A stretch of 64,000 bases of DNA from Tetmemena sp. SeJ-2015 (lineage: Eukaryota; Ciliophora; Spirotrichea; Sporadotrichida; Oxytrichidae). The DNA lies in assembly GCA_027382625.1 (NCBI GenBank), contig JAJKFJ010021187.1, positions 29,256-93,255 on the forward strand, written 5' to 3'. Each line of letters opens with the position of its first letter. Position 1 is the stretch's first letter. Made by a program: the position numbers and the translations under genes. The notes under the pieces were generated by a model that was given only the letters and a program-made list of their open reading frames with translations, searched no databases and had not been told where the DNA came from. Positions 34,328 through 47,180 of the stretch are shown one piece after another.

Positions 34328-37300
34328 TCAACAGTCACTTTTGAGAGTGTCCTATTTACTATCTAATTGTAAATATATCATTTTGATCTTGTGAAATTTC
34401 TTCTAGGGTTTCCCTTTAAGCGTTTAGCTTTACTTTTTGGGAAGTTTATCTTCGCTCTCTTTACTTTAACTGGGCTCATTTTGCCATCCTCTCTCGCTCC
34501 AATCATCGCCCAAATGATTTCTCTAGCTATTTTATCTACTACTGTTCTAGTTGTTGTTATTAAAAACCTAGTTTAGATGATTCTTCAGATTCGTCAACCC
34601 CACATTCAATAATCTAGCCTTTTGCTGAGGAGTTAAGTTGCTGTTGTTCTTTATTCTAAAAGCAGACCTTTACTTTATGACCTAGGTTGAAGTTTAAGGA
34701 GAAATAACAGAAGAATCTAAAGTTTTCAAATGTATTAAGAGAGAAGAAAAAAACATATGGAAATATATTGAATATTCATCATACAAATAAATGCAGTTGA
34801 GACTAGAAAATTTGCTACCTCGTTTAGTTTACATGATGCAATTTAATTTTAGGAGGACTTTGGCTATTGAAATTTTACTTTAGCTTCAGTTTCTGAGCTG
34901 GCTTCAAATGTTAAGCTGAGGAAGAAGAATGAAATAATGACTTCTTAATCTATAAAGAAGGTTGATTCTATTATATATTGCTCTGGTCTAGAATTGGATC
35001 TTGCTCTAAAGTGCTCTTGTATGCGAGGAATTCTCTGGAGCCTGCTACACCATCAGATATTGAATATTCAATTTTTATTATATTTCACTTTACATTTAGA
35101 AGGATAGATAATAACTATTAAATCCTGTAAATTGTCCTAAATTTATTGAGTTGAGCCCTGATCCAAGTTCTTGATTTTAAAAATTCACCAAGGCACGTCT
35201 CTTTTAATCAGCTTATGTTTCATTGATTACAATTTAGTTTTTGAATCTTATGCCCTGGGTGTCTTATAAAATACTTTGTGCCTCTAGAGAATCTTCAAGA
35301 TTAGTCTAGATCTTAAGACTTGCCTCATCTTACTTTGATGAACTTCGCGCTCTAAATTTCATTTGGCTGGTGCTTTTAATTTAAGAAAATTTAATATTCG
35401 ATAAGTTTAACTTTCTCTTTCACTAAAATATAAGTTGTAATTTTGGATAGACCACTTACATCGTTTTATATTTTGGCTCTATAATCTGATCACCCCTGAC
35501 ATAAACTTTAAATTGCATTTAAAATTATAGCTGACTGAATGCTGAAGTGAGTGGAAATTAGAATGAAGATTTGAGAAACTATCTTTAGCAGGCAGAAAAC
35601 TTTTAGTAGTAGCAGCTACTCTTGCATTAACTCTGTGCTACTTATATAAAGCATGAAGGGATTTCTATAAGAATGAAAATGTGCCAAAATCTTACAGGAT
35701 CTTAGTAGTAAATCTTCAATAAATAAATTGTATAAATTATATTTAAAATTAGTGGGAAAGAATAATTTCTTTCTTGCTCAACTCTTCATTTTCTGTTGAA
35801 ATAACCCCTTTCTAAAGTATGGTAGGCATTCGTGTTTTTGAGGGAGGTTTATCAAAAAAAGAAGCTGTGCTAACAGAGTTAAGCAAATTATTCTTCTATA
35901 AAATCTTATGTAACTAAATAGAGTAATAAAAGATGAAAGGAAAAATATTAACTAGGGATCTTTAGATACCCTAGATTAGGAGTTATCTATTTCAAGCTAT
36001 TTTTTCTTCGGAATAACAAAAGCATTTATCTAATGTACAAAATGTTAATATAAAGCTTGAGTTTTAAGATCCATTGATTTACTTGTATCTAAATGCTAAA
36101 CCATAGAAATATATAGTCTAAAATACAATATGCATGAAAATTTTATGATTTATATGATAATGTTTACTGTAATTCAAGTTAATCCTCATTTAGCTTTAGT
36201 CTAGAAGAGTTGATATCAATTATTTGACTTTTAAAATTGCTTTGCTTATTCTGGTCTTTTAAGCTATTAAATCTACCTTGAACTCTATCTTAACTGATTT
36301 GAGAATTTCTCATAGTCTTAGCTAAGTTTTGATGCGTGCTCTGTTCTAGCATAACAAATGCTTAATCGCTACTGCTTATCTTAGGGATATTGTAGTTCAT
36401 AGATCCCCTGAATTATTTGACTTGTCTTTACTTATAAAGCACATATTTCTTGTTTAGATAAGGCTTATTATCAATTTATATAATCATGCTAAATTATTTT
36501 ACAACTTCTATGCTACTTATTCAAGATTAGAAGAAGATTTTCTGGTCTTTAATTCTCTATTAGTTTAAGCAGCCACATTTTGATCTTAACTCTGTTAGTC
36601 ATCTAGCTTGTTTTAATCTGTAAGAGGCTGTAGCCGGGAGACAATGAGCTGGTCTTCTCTATTTATAGCTTTTGTGCGGAGCTTTTGAATTAAATGACTT
36701 TTAAGCAGTTACTCAGTGAGCTAAACTTAGAAACAGCAATAGAAATACAAACTTTCAAAGCACAAAAAACAAAAGTTTACTTGTCCTTAAGAATAGATTC
36801 AATGAGCTCATCGCCTTCAAGTTCAAGCTAACTCACAGGCCTCTTAAATTTTAATTTCTAATTAAAGACTAATCAATTTTCACTTCAGAATCTTTTCCAA
36901 GATTTGTATGGCTTCCTGAGAATGAGATTCGTTCTTTCTTGTAGTTTAAGCAGAAATTCGTTTGTCGAGATTGCTAAAACTTTGAAGATATCAAAAGGAG
37001 AACTAATGAAACAAAGTTTTATGATAGATCCTTGTTCAAATTTTGGGATGAATTTGTTTCAATGACAGATTCTCATGGTTAATAGTACTAATTAAATTTT
37101 AAGGAGAGTTTTGGCCCTTGGAAAATATCCTCGTTTGTATTCATGTAGTTATAATGCTCTTGCAAATTGCTCCCAACTTTAAATAGTAAGTTGTCCATTG
37201 ATAATTTTCTCAATTTTTCTTGAGTCTTTCTTTTCCTTACCTCACAAATTCATATTCCATAATTCTTTTATGGATCTGTGAACTATTTCGAAATATTTCC

Positions 37301-37985
37301 TGTGCATTTTCTATCTCGAGAATATTTCCAACCAATGACTTGAACTTATTTTCTTTCCCATTCTCATCTTAAATATCCCACATACCTTCAGAACCATTTT
37401 TCAAACCGTTAGAACTGGTTTTATTTTTACTAGGAGTTTAATCAGTTATCTAGTTCATATATTTAAAAGTAGAATGATTTTTAGCTTCCATTTTGAGAGC
37501 ATTAAACTTATTTTTAAAATTTAGTTCGAGAGTTTAGAAAGAGGCTTGCTAATTTTTGGACTTCGTACTTTAGCTATTACTTTGAATTGGATTTTTATTC
37601 TCTATATGATCTTCGAGAGTTAGAGATTAAGCTATATTTTTAGGAAACACTTGCTAAATGGTGAAATTTTGAGTCGTCTTCTAAACCAAAAGGTAAAATA
37701 TAAATTACTTCAATTGCAATATGAAAGTGGTTTACTTTTTAATGACGTGTAATTTATGTAGTATCATCTTTTTTTTGTTAACTTTTTGCGAACTTATTTT
37801 ACTAAGTACAGCACCTCCTCCTTCTTCTTAGGAATTCCTCCTGTGTTAGCGATTGCTGATCTCTACCGCAAAACTCTGGCCGAACTCTTTCAGAGGATGG
37901 ACTTCAGATTCAGCTTGAGAATCAGCCTGTGGAATGCATTGGCAATTGTTCCTATCAACAAAGCATCTTAATTATTTGTTCTCAA
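34328..37985 (-). CDS. S/Q/N-rich hypothetical protein(s)
   Basis: Minus-strand coding blocks: FVDRNNCQCIPQADSQAESE (37.9 kb), NGSEGMWDIQDENGKENKFK and SLVGNILEIENAQEIFRNSS (37.35 kb), VMLEQSTHQNLAKTMRNSQI (36.3 kb), NLEDSLEAQSILQDTQGIRF (35.3 kb), REFLAYKSTLEQDPILDQSN (35.0 kb), NNSNLTPQQKARLLNVGLTN and HLGDDWSERGWQNEPSQSKE (34.6 kb), ending TGA 34328-34330. AT-rich inserts separate the blocks. No known domain. One long gene is likely, but the joins are not proven. Confidence 0.5.
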
Positions 37986-37989
37986 GTTT

Positions 37990-39240
37990 TTCCTCTTTAT
38001 CTTCTGTAGGTGCTTCAATTTATAACTAATTTAAGTATAACTAGTTTATAGGAAAACTTCTTGGCCTTGTACCTTCGAATTTTAATAAATTTGTATACAA
38101 AGAATAGGAAATAACTATACAAATTTTCATCTAAAGATGGAGTATTAGCTTTTTATTCCATTGAATATGGCCCAAAATGCTTCGAGCTCCTTAAACTGCT
38201 CTATACATTTTCTAGATAAAGTATTACTGGAAATTAATGAACAGACTTATTGCTTTAAAAAAAATTAAAATATAGTCATCCAATGTGAGTTCATTCTTAA
38301 TTTACATAATATTTTAATTTAACTTCTGAATGCATAAAAGCTAAAGTAACTTTCTTAATTGTAATAAATATTTTGTAAAGCGAATAGCATTTATAAATAA
38401 GCATGAAAAACTGAAGTTAATACAACTTATTGAAAATATAAATTTAATTAGAGAGTGAGCGCATATATCGATGCTTAGTGACTATGGATTTGTCTCGATA
38501 AAAAATATTAAATGTAAATAAACAGATTAGCTCTTGATCTTTCTTTTTTTTGAACTGAAGCAATTCGATTTTAACTTTATAAATTTAGAAACATTGATCT
38601 ATTTTAATTTAATTTTGATGTTTAATCCGCAAGATGGACTGACAGGTGTCTCCTTATAATTCTCAAATTCGTTATGATCTCCTTAATTTTGGGTGCTAAG
38701 TCGTTAGTAAAATTGGGACTAAGGTGATTCCATTTAGATTATATATGTGTGAGAATTACTGTTTTTTTAATTAAGTGCTGCAGAAATAGTTACTGATAGG
38801 GAAGGGAATTAAAACACTTAAACAAATTTAAAATAGAGAGAAAACCTAGAGTAGTAAAAACAAAAGTAAAATTACTCCCTCAATTTATATTAATTATTCT
38901 AATTTTTATGAAAATTATTTTTATAAAAAAGATATTTAATAAAATATTTAAATTAATAAATCTAAATTTCTTCTCACTGGAAACTGCAATAAATAAAAAA
39001 TACAGTGTAAGCTCTCTTTTAAATAAACCTGCTCATCAATTTAATTTCTTATGATGATAAATAGAAAAAATTCTTTATGAAATAAATTATTTTTTACATC
39101 CTTTTAAGTCATTTTTTTTCTTCATATTTTATATTTCCTTTATACTTTCCTAGCAAATTGCAATATGAATATGTCAAATACGCAAAAAGCAGGTTTTATA
39201 GATCATAAAATAAATTTTCAACTATTGTTTATAATTTGCA
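37990..39240. other. AT-rich stretch without genes
   Basis: No supported reading frame. The segment probably covers the boundary between the minus-strand Q-rich gene and the next plus-strand gene. Confidence 0.5.
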
Positions 39241-39241
39241 A

Positions 39242-41942
39242 ATGGAGAGCAGCTCTCAATATCTACATTCACTGATCAGCAACGGAGGAATAGGCACTCA
39301 TAAGAAGAGCACCTTTCAACTCTAACTCAACAGAAACGATGTTATTCAGAGTCTCAAAGCTCAAAAGTCTGGGAGCACTTTTAGTTCAGGAAATGGAGCA
39401 ACCTCAAATTTTGGGCAAGGGAGGAGATCTCAATCGCAGGAAGTACTTGGGCTCAACAGTTAAAGAGCCAGCGGGGAGCAAGCTTCCAAGAGAAATAACG
39501 GAAGGCAAATTCTATCAGTTGCCTCATAAATTGCTGGCTTAATTCAGTTTATGCTTTGAATATTTTGGCATAGTGGATAGAGGATTAAACTATGACACTG
39601 GAATTCACTCTAAAATCATGAAAAGCACTTTGGGAAGAGCAATACAACTCAAGAAGCTAGACAACACTAAACTATAAATTAAGCTTTATATTTAAAAAAC
39701 ACTCAAATTATTTAAAATATGCAGTAAAATCATCATTATTTATATTAGTACCATAAAATTAAAAAATTAAGACTTTATTTTAGCAAATTGGCGGTTGGAA
39801 TTTACTTTAAATAAAATATTATCAGTAAAATTAGTCGTATTATATAATTTTAATAAGAAACTTTTTGCTTTTGATGTTAAGAAAGGAAAATAATAGTTTA
39901 TCATTCCAAAATGGCCTTCACGAAATCTCTTAATGCTTATAATTGATCATTTATAAATTAAGATACCATTCAAGAAAACTTTGTTTCTGCAACCTCATAG
40001 TAGAAGGAACTCATAAAACTTAAAAATGTTTGAGTAAAGTTTTAATTTCCTTCACATATAAAAACCAAAGAACAAAATATAGTCAACAGGATAGATGCAA
40101 ATCTAAGGTCATGAATCTTTTAACAGTAGCCCGCACCATATCCCAAAATCTTAATCGATTTAGAATTTGGTGGCACTCGGAGCAAGCTCCTCCATCTTTA
40201 AATATAAATAAGCCGATCTTATTTATCTTGATGTTGAACGGAGTGGGTAACTTGCAAGGCTACTCAACACCAAGTTCTGTGCTCAGCAAGTCTCTTAAGC
40301 AAAACTTGGGCGATCTGCAGTTCAATAATAAGGAAGTCAAAAATATCTCTTTCCTCCCTTTTCTTAGAGAAAGAAATGGACTAGGTCGAATCATCGAGAG
40401 TGTAAGTATTCCAAGTTTTCCATTTTGCGGGACTGATCATTTTCTTAGGATCAGGAGATACCACTCAAGCACAAAAAGGTTCCTTCTTTAATGGAGACCA
40501 ACAGGATTTCTAAATGTTTTTTAGAGCTTATATTTTCAGTTTAATTTTGGCACAGAAGAAAAAGTAGTCAGAGGACTCTGCTATAAAGTTGATAATGAAT
40601 GCTCCAGGCGCAGCTGGAAATGGAGGAGCAGTTTCAAATTCAAAAAGCTCAAATAGTTAGAGTATTTTGGGCAATTTGGGAATTGGGAATGATGACACCA
40701 TGAACTTGCATCAATACTTCCCAGCCATTAATTCCTCAAACTTAACCCCTCAAGAACAAAACAAGATGCAAGATATTGCAAGACAGTCTCTACACTAGAA
40801 GTATAGATCAATTATTCTCACTATCTCTTTCTCTTTTTTAGCATTTAAGTAGAGTCACCACTCATCTACCACTAATTTCGTAAACAGACCTCTTAATTAA
40901 GATCTTCTAAACAGCTCCAAGTTTCTAGATGTAATTATTTTTCACTGCTCTAAACTTTGTATCTTTAGAATCAAGAAAATTTGGAAGAACTAAACCAGCA
41001 AGTGAGAAAGCAGATTTCTCTTGTGCCTTCAAGCACAAACTCTGCAACTAAGACTAACAAGTCTTCTCTTGAGGTTGATTAATTGCCTATGGTATAGGTA
41101 AATTTAATGTCCATAGCAAGAGAGTAGAGCAAGTCGGTTTCTCTTCTCGAATCTCCTCTTGAATCTATTCGGGAATATGCTCAGACTCTAAATCTCAGGA
41201 ATCTTATTAAAGGAAATTTAATTCTCTTGTAGCATATTTATCTTGCTTAGTATGGTTCTCAATATGGATAAAAGACGATTGGAACAACCAACAATATAAG
41301 CATGAATGACATTACCACAACTTCTCTTGTTAATTTAACTATACTCAAATCTTGTTTAAAAACTTCCATTTAACAGATAGATGGAGTTACTCCCAAAATT
41401 GCAGGAGCAGCAGTTGTGTACTCAAACTAAAACCATGTGATCCCCTATGTAAACTTCAGAGTCATGAAGGACAAAAACTTTCTCTTCCTCAATTAGCATG
41501 GCCCATAGAGTAGCCTAGATAAGAAAGGAAAACCCAAGTAAAAGAAGTCTAAAAGCCAGAAAAAGATCAAGCTTAGAGATAGCCAGCATATCATCTAACT
41601 ATATTTTTAGAGAATTCTTTTAGTCTTATTGAAAATATCGTATTATTTATTTTTATCTAGTAAAACATTCCGTGCCTAGGTACATACGATCCAAAACATG
41701 AAACAGTAGAAAAAGGGCATGGGCACGGCTATTCCTTTGAAAACTCAAATTTCAAGAGCATTAACTATCAGCAAAATAATAACGGCCAGTAGATTACTAT
41801 CTTACAGTAGGTTGGAGGCAGCACCTCAACTGAAAACTATCAAACCAATAACTCATCCATACTTTCTTACTCAGCTCTACAAAACTCAAAGTCAAAGCAA
41901 TAGAACTCCTTATAGGGCATAAATCATCATTTTAATATATGA
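39242..41942 (+). CDS. N/Q/S-rich hypothetical protein
   Basis: ATG at 39242: MESSSQYLHSLISNGGIGTH, then FEYFGIVDRGLNYDTGIHSK. After an AT-rich insert (about 39690-40130) it reads SVLSKSLKQNLGDLQFNNKE and SFLPFLRERNGLGRIIES. An intron-like GTAAGT..TTAG (about 40402-40448) leads to GSGDTTQAQKGSFFNGDQQD. Further on come NLHQYFPAINSSNLTPQEQ, a helical NLEELNQQVRKQISLVPSS, REQSKSVSLLESPLESIREY, a basic GKPKQKKSKSQKKIKLRDS and LGTYDPKHETVEKGHGHGYS, ending TGA 41940-41942. No family recognised. Inserts near 40900, 41290-41380 and 41600-41670 are likely IESs. Confidence 0.55.
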
Positions 41943-42146
41943 GCAAAATTTTCATTGGAAGTTTAAAATTATACTTTTCAGAATATAATTTTTTATTATT
42001 TTCTTATTTAAGATAATTTATCTGAATTATTATTTACTATATTAAAAACACCACATTTTAAATTAAGCAACTAAAAGAATAAGAGAGTATAAAAGAGGAA
42101 TTTCTCTGTAAGCAGCACGATTGGAGCACTAGACCCAACTCTAAAT

Positions 42147-43017
42147 ATGGACTAAAATGCGGCAACAGACCAAACTAATGCTATTATAGAATAGGATGAG
42201 CAGAGCTTCATTTTTATATTTACCTATAATATAATTCATATAGAATCCCAACTCAAACAGAGCAAGAGATAAATGATACACTTGCATTTATTTTATTCAA
42301 TAATTTTGAGAGACAATAGCAATGACAGCTTATTAAATTCAAGCCAGGATAAAAGCTTAAACATTTCAAAAAGACATTAGGGCTAGGGCAGTAAGAGCTT
42401 GCTCAGAAATCATTAATCTAAACTCTCTGGATTCAATTCCAATAAGGCAAGTTCAAAGCAACTTCTAGTCGGGGCTTCTAAAAAGTCTAGCACCAATATC
42501 TTAGGTCCTCTCTAAAACTATTCACTAGAGTATATTTCATCTTTATATAAGGTGAAACTTACTACATCCTTAGGTGATAGCAGACAACTCAAAGGACTCG
42601 TACGAGTATTTACTCAAACTTCTTTAGCCACAGAATGAAATATCCGCTCTAAGGTCTCTCAACAACCAGAAACCATAAGTATAAGCAAAAATAAGTTTTC
42701 CTTATAATCCCATATAAAAAGTAGAAAATATTGCTGAAGGCGGCCAAAATTAAGCTTGCGAGGGATAATAGCAATAAAACTAGCAACAGATGATTGACAA
42801 TTAGAGAGCTGAACTTAGAAGGATACAACAGCTTTAAATATTTTTCTTTAAATGATTATTATACTTTTGTAGCTTTAGGAAAAGCAAGCTAATTAGGGTG
42901 CTTTCGAAACTAGGCTACCTGAAATTCCTCTGGACTTTGTGTACGATAACAGGTCTAAAATTAAGTCAATGATCATGGATATCAAGTCTAATATTTATAA
43001 GATAGACAAATATTGAT
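42147..43017 (+). CDS. Q/N-rich hypothetical protein
   Basis: ATG 42147: MDQNAATDQTNAIIEQDEQS. Later blocks include NSNKASSKQLLVGASKKSS, a Q-rich NQACEGQQQQNQQQMIDNQR and, after an AT-rich break, KQANQGAFETRLPEIPLDFV and RSKIKSMIMDIKSNIYKID before TGA at about 43015. Coding may resume beyond, at QTQEKIDIKQSLYFFTKEL, if the TGA lies in an insert. It converges on the ArfGAP gene. Function unknown. Confidence 0.45.
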
Positions 43018-43192
43018 TCAGAGAAATTCTTTCTCAAACTTAGGAGAAGATAGATATTAAACAGTCTTTGTATTTTTTCACTAAAGAACTTTAATCTTAT
43101 GTTAAAGGATTCTTGTTGAAAATATCATCCGATCCAGATTAACAATATAAATTCATAATATTTTTTGAAGCAAATAAAGCATATAGTGATTC

Positions 43193-44417
43193 TCAATTAT
43201 GGGCTTATTTCTCCTCTTCCTCAGAATGTCCTTGTCTTTATGCTCTTCCGTTGTTATTAGCTCCATCTCTTTATTGCTGTCTATCACTATCATCTTCTTC
43301 TACAAGCATCGTTTTCATCTTAGTGAACAAAGACTACGAATAATAATTAGCAAACATTAGAATTCTTACAGAAGTGAGACCAGTAACAGTAGACCCGACA
43401 GTAGTGAATGCAGCCTTGGATTTTTCTGTGATATCACTAACATAGGGATTTGCAGATGCAGACTCGTAAGTTTCAGAGCTCTTCTCTACAATTTTGCTGC
43501 CAATGTAACTTGTCTACATAGCTCAAAATCATTTAAAAATGCTTTAAGAAAGTTTAATTTAGCTGCTGCAGTGGCCAAGTGAGAGGCCCTCTCTGTGATG
43601 CCAGTCTCATCTAACTTTGTTTGAACTGTGCTTCCAACTGTTTACAGAGCCTCTGCTGATTTTTCCAGAGCTTTGGAGGTGTAGCTCCACATTGTGTTCA
43701 TTATAGGATTTGACGAAAACCATCCGCTTTGAGCTGGCTGCTCCTGTCCAGGCTGCTGATTCATGTTCGTACTTATTAAAAAAGCACTTTAATCTTAAAG
43801 TGTTGGAAGAAAATTGGCCATTATTTTGATTGATTTCTGAAGCAGGGCGAGCAGCCTCGACTAAAACCTCTCTTCCCAAGTCATATCCAGGCTTCTCCTC
43901 GTAAAAAGGTACTCCCTCTGTCTGACATCTCAACTGAAAAATGGTTTGACTATGATGATACCTTCTTTAAAGCATATAGGTATAAAATTCCTACGTCACC
44001 TTCATAATTTTAACTTAAGCTTCCTTTATTTCCATTTTATGTGGCAGTGCATGCATTCCTTTTCTATTTGACTTACCTAAGATCTGTAAAACTCAGCAGC
44101 TCTCGTCTTGTACTTATTCTAGACGCTTTCCTCGTTCAAGTCGTAGCCTTATAGAAATTCAAACAATTTCTTGTTTCCTCCCAGACTCATCATCTTCAGT
44201 TGCTTTTCAGTCCATTAGTCAAGGTTTAGTGAACGCACTGTTGAATAGGTCACTGTCAAGCCACGATGAATACCAGAGCAGTTCAGACAAATGAAGATAC
44301 CATTGTTAAGTGAGGCCCAGAAAGGAGAAGCAGTCCCTACAAACTTTCATCAGAAAATGTTCAAAGAAATAGAATGTAAGAGAAATCGAAAGAAATCATT
44401 CATTATCAAGTCTGATA
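43193..44417 (-). CDS. ArfGAP-family protein, main body (first segment is at 53.0 kb, opposite strand)
   Basis: GTPase-activating protein for Arf, acting on Golgi/vesicle traffic. After an acceptor-like TTTGTAG it reads [60 protein letters not shown]: the ArfGAP zinc finger from its second Cys pair, with the arginine finger region and the GG loop. C-terminal parts ([40 protein letters not shown]) resemble amphipathic ArfGAP1-type tails. An intron lies near 43342-43377 and the stop TGA is 43193-43195. The first CxxC pair is absent here, but it is found as NTRCFDCG at 53.1 kb on the plus strand. Confidence 0.85.
44405..44417 (-). repeat. 13-bp match to 53201-53213 (candidate scrambled pointer)
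   Basis: TATCAGACTTGAT read on the minus strand, just upstream of the ArfGAP body. The identical 13-mer follows the ArfGAP first segment on the plus strand. Confidence 0.8.
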
Positions 44418-44455
44418 TAAGTATTGAGAATTTATAAATCGCAGCTTGAATAAAT

Positions 44456-44467
44456 GTAATTCATAAA
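44456..44467 (-). repeat. 12-bp match to 53171-53182
   Basis: TTTATGAATTAC on the minus strand. It contains the TGA stop of the coiled-coil gene (44461-44463). The identical 12-mer occurs at 53171-53182, and the two shared words are in the same order at both loci. Confidence 0.8.
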
Positions 44468-46832
44468 ATTTATCTCTTCATGTTGTTTTCAGTTTGCCTA
44501 TTGAAGCTATTGTTACTGTTCTGATAACCCTTCTAGCTTGTAGCCTAATTAATATTAGGTATTCCAGAGTAGTATGACGCCTAAAAATAACAAAGTGAAA
44601 ACTCTTTGATATATGAGTTCATATTCTCATATAACTTCTCTTTTGGAAAATTGTTCTTCTTGTTGAGATTAATATTTTCAGTTTTCTCCTGGCTGAATAC
44701 ATCGCTAGATTGATTTAAGAATTCATTCTGATTCTGCATCTAGCCTTAATTGACTGAGAATGTGTCCAAAGCCTTGATTCCTGGGTGAGGGAAATCCGAT
44801 GTTTCAAACCTATAGCTTTTCTAATTATTCTGTAGGGTCATTAGCTACGCATGATGATCGCCCTTTTTCAAGGTTCGGTCAGAGTCTCTGTGCCTATTTG
44901 GAGTAAAGAAATCGTTTTCAATCACACTTGCTGAACTCAAGCCTTAACTCGCCCCTATTCCAAGTCCCGCACCGCTCAATATAGTTTCATTATGCTTCTG
45001 ACTGTTTGTGAGTCCACTTCTTTGTTGAAGAGGCATGTTGAAGCTCGTGTCTGGTGTTGCATTTTTCTTGTCAGTATTTTGCTTACTTGCGCCTTTGAGT
45101 AGTTGTCTGTTCTTTCTCAGATCTAGCAGCTCATTCTTGATTTGCTAATTTTCCTTAATGATATCCTTGTATCTATTCTCTAGTTGTACATAGTTTGTGA
45201 TGATATTTGTTTGCTCTTTCTAAACTGAGGTAAGTTTACACTCTAGAGTGGAGCTATGCTGCTCTAATGTTTGCAGCTTCTGCTGTGTTTACTGGTTCTA
45301 TTCGCGAGTCAATTACATCACTTCTTTTATCTAACTTCTAAGATCTTCTATGTCTCCTGCCTAATGGGGAGTTTGGGAGATGTTTGGTAGTGGCAGTATA
45401 AGGTTATGAGAAGAGGTTTGGTGCTAAGTGTGAATGTTTGAAGCACCAACCTTGCTCCTTTCATAGAGAGTCTTGATTTTAACTTGCTATGACTTCAAGG
45501 CATCCATATCAAAATGAAGACTAAGAGGAATATTTAATATCGGTTTAGTTTTCTTTTCGCTTTTGTGCCATGATACGGTAAGGACTCTTTTCAAAATCAC
45601 CTTCTTCCTAACAATTATTAACTTATAAAAAACTTACCACTGTTGGATTGGACTCTGTTTATCTCAGGTCAGTTACCGACACATATTACTGTGAGCCTAT
45701 ATTGATCAGGTCTTGCAATTTCTTCCATGTTTCATCCTACTATGGATTAAACATATTGGCATATCTCGGAGCAGCAAGTCTTTTCTTGTTTAGCTCAGAT
45801 TTTGACTTTATCATATTGGCCGCTTGCTTCTGGGAGTTGATAATCAAAATATAAAAAGAGTTTGATTAAAATTAAATTGAAGAACTCATTCGCCAAAAGG
45901 TTTTGTGCATCGAAATTCTCTTGCTAAGAGTTTTCTGTTCCTTGACTGTAGAGTTGCTACTCGTTTTACTTTTCTTAAAGCCTTTGCAAATACTCACTAC
46001 TCTTTTCTCTTCCTTCATATTGATGACCCTAATAGTTCAGACTGTCATTTTACTTTCCAGGCTTCTAAATTGTGGCAATCTGCTAATTTATAAAAGACTG
46101 CTGATTATGAGTCTGGTTAAAAGCGGAACCTACTGGCTATCCTTAAAAAAATATATTTTCTCCTCTTGGCCGGCTTTAAGATCTGACATCTTGAATTTAA
46201 GTAGCTCCAGGTATAAGAAGCTGCTTTTAGGAATTAACCTAGATGTTCTCCTAGGTTAAGAAATTGTTCATCTAGATGTTGGAACTGTCGTTAATCGACT
46301 CTTCTGATTGTAAACATAAAGCAAAGTATGATTGCATATCTATGGCCTATACTTGCTAGAAAATGTCATTTGCCTATTCCTCTAGTCGGTTTATTTTTCG
46401 CTTTGTCTTTTTAGGATCTACGTTGATCATTAAATTAATCATCATATCAATAGTTAAGGTGGATCATTTATCTTCTCTGAGCTTTTGAAATGTCGTCACT
46501 AATGTTAACAATTTCATTATTCAAGTCACTATACATTAAACAAAGTAAAATGCCATACATAGATTAATAGTTCACTAAGAAGTGAGTCAATCTTTCCAAT
46601 GGTCTATCTTCTCAGTACTCCACTTATTCTGCTTCCATATCCATGTAAAGTCTTTTTACTCTTAGTGATCTATTCGATAAGTTTGAACACTCTGAGCTTC
46701 TAGTTTTCTAATTTGTCTATGACTGTTACTTTCTCAATAGATTCGTGGCTCTTTCCAGACTTCTGTCTCAAGTTTTAAGTCGCAGGTTTATTGCTACTTT
46801 AATTGGGGCGGGTTGTTAAAAAAGTTCTACAT
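44461..46832 (-). CDS. Coiled-coil, Q/N-rich hypothetical protein
   Basis: First ATG at 46832 (MQNFFNNPPQLKQQQ). A basic helical region follows (HESIEKVTVIDKLENQKLRV). A Q/N/E-rich middle reads SEYLQRLQEKQNEQQLYSQG. Then come KKRLAAPRYANMFNPQQDET, a 30-bp intron and a long heptad-like coiled coil (EVMQLTREQNQQTQQKLQTL, NYVQLENRYKDIIKENQQIK), followed by a low-complexity tail ending RQTENNMKRQIL and TGA at 44461-44463. About 700 residues. It could be a cortical or centrosomal scaffold, but that is only a guess from composition. Segments are collinear. Confidence 0.65.
45511..45541. other. IES, pointer GATAT
   Basis: Minus-strand GATAT at 45506-45510 and 45537-45541. Removal gives QKRKENQTDMDALKSQQV and eliminates a TGA. 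Confidence 0.8.
45608..45637 (-). other. Intron (30 bp)
   Basis: Minus-strand GTAAGT...TTGTTAG in the coiled-coil gene. Splicing gives ESNPTVEEGDFEKSPYRIM. Confidence 0.8.
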
Positions 46833-46834
46833 GC

Positions 46835-47180
46835 TCAGTTTAGTTTGGAAAATAAATAATTCATCCTAATTTAACAAAATTATCTTACCAAGTTAAAAAA
46901 TAAATTAATTATGTTGTATTAAGGGGTGAAGAATTCTCTAATTTTCAAGGACTTAAAAATCTGCTCATTAAAAACATTGAAAATCCATAATGGTTATTTT
47001 ATTCATTTTTAATGAACACAGATCTACTACTCATTTTAGAATAGAATTAGATTTAAGTCAGTTATTTATATTATTAGAGGCTAATGCATAAAGTCAGTTG
47101 TAAATAAATATTATCTGAGAATTAGAAACTTGTAAAATAGACTTTCTCTCGTTATTAAGATATAAAAATAAATAAATCTT
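46835..47180. other. AT-rich intergenic stretch
   Basis: No supported gene between two minus-strand genes. Very AT-rich. Confidence 0.5.

Noticed and set aside
43607..43933. 108-residue minus-strand ORF ([14 protein letters not shown]...) as its own gene
   Set aside because: Its first part fits the ArfGAP tail, but the later part is out of frame with the better [15 protein letters not shown] reading, so it is a chimera across an insert.
45648..46259. Plus-strand hydrophobic ORFs resembling membrane proteins
   Set aside because: They are antisense to the minus-strand coiled-coil gene, which reads through the region with an intron and coherent composition.
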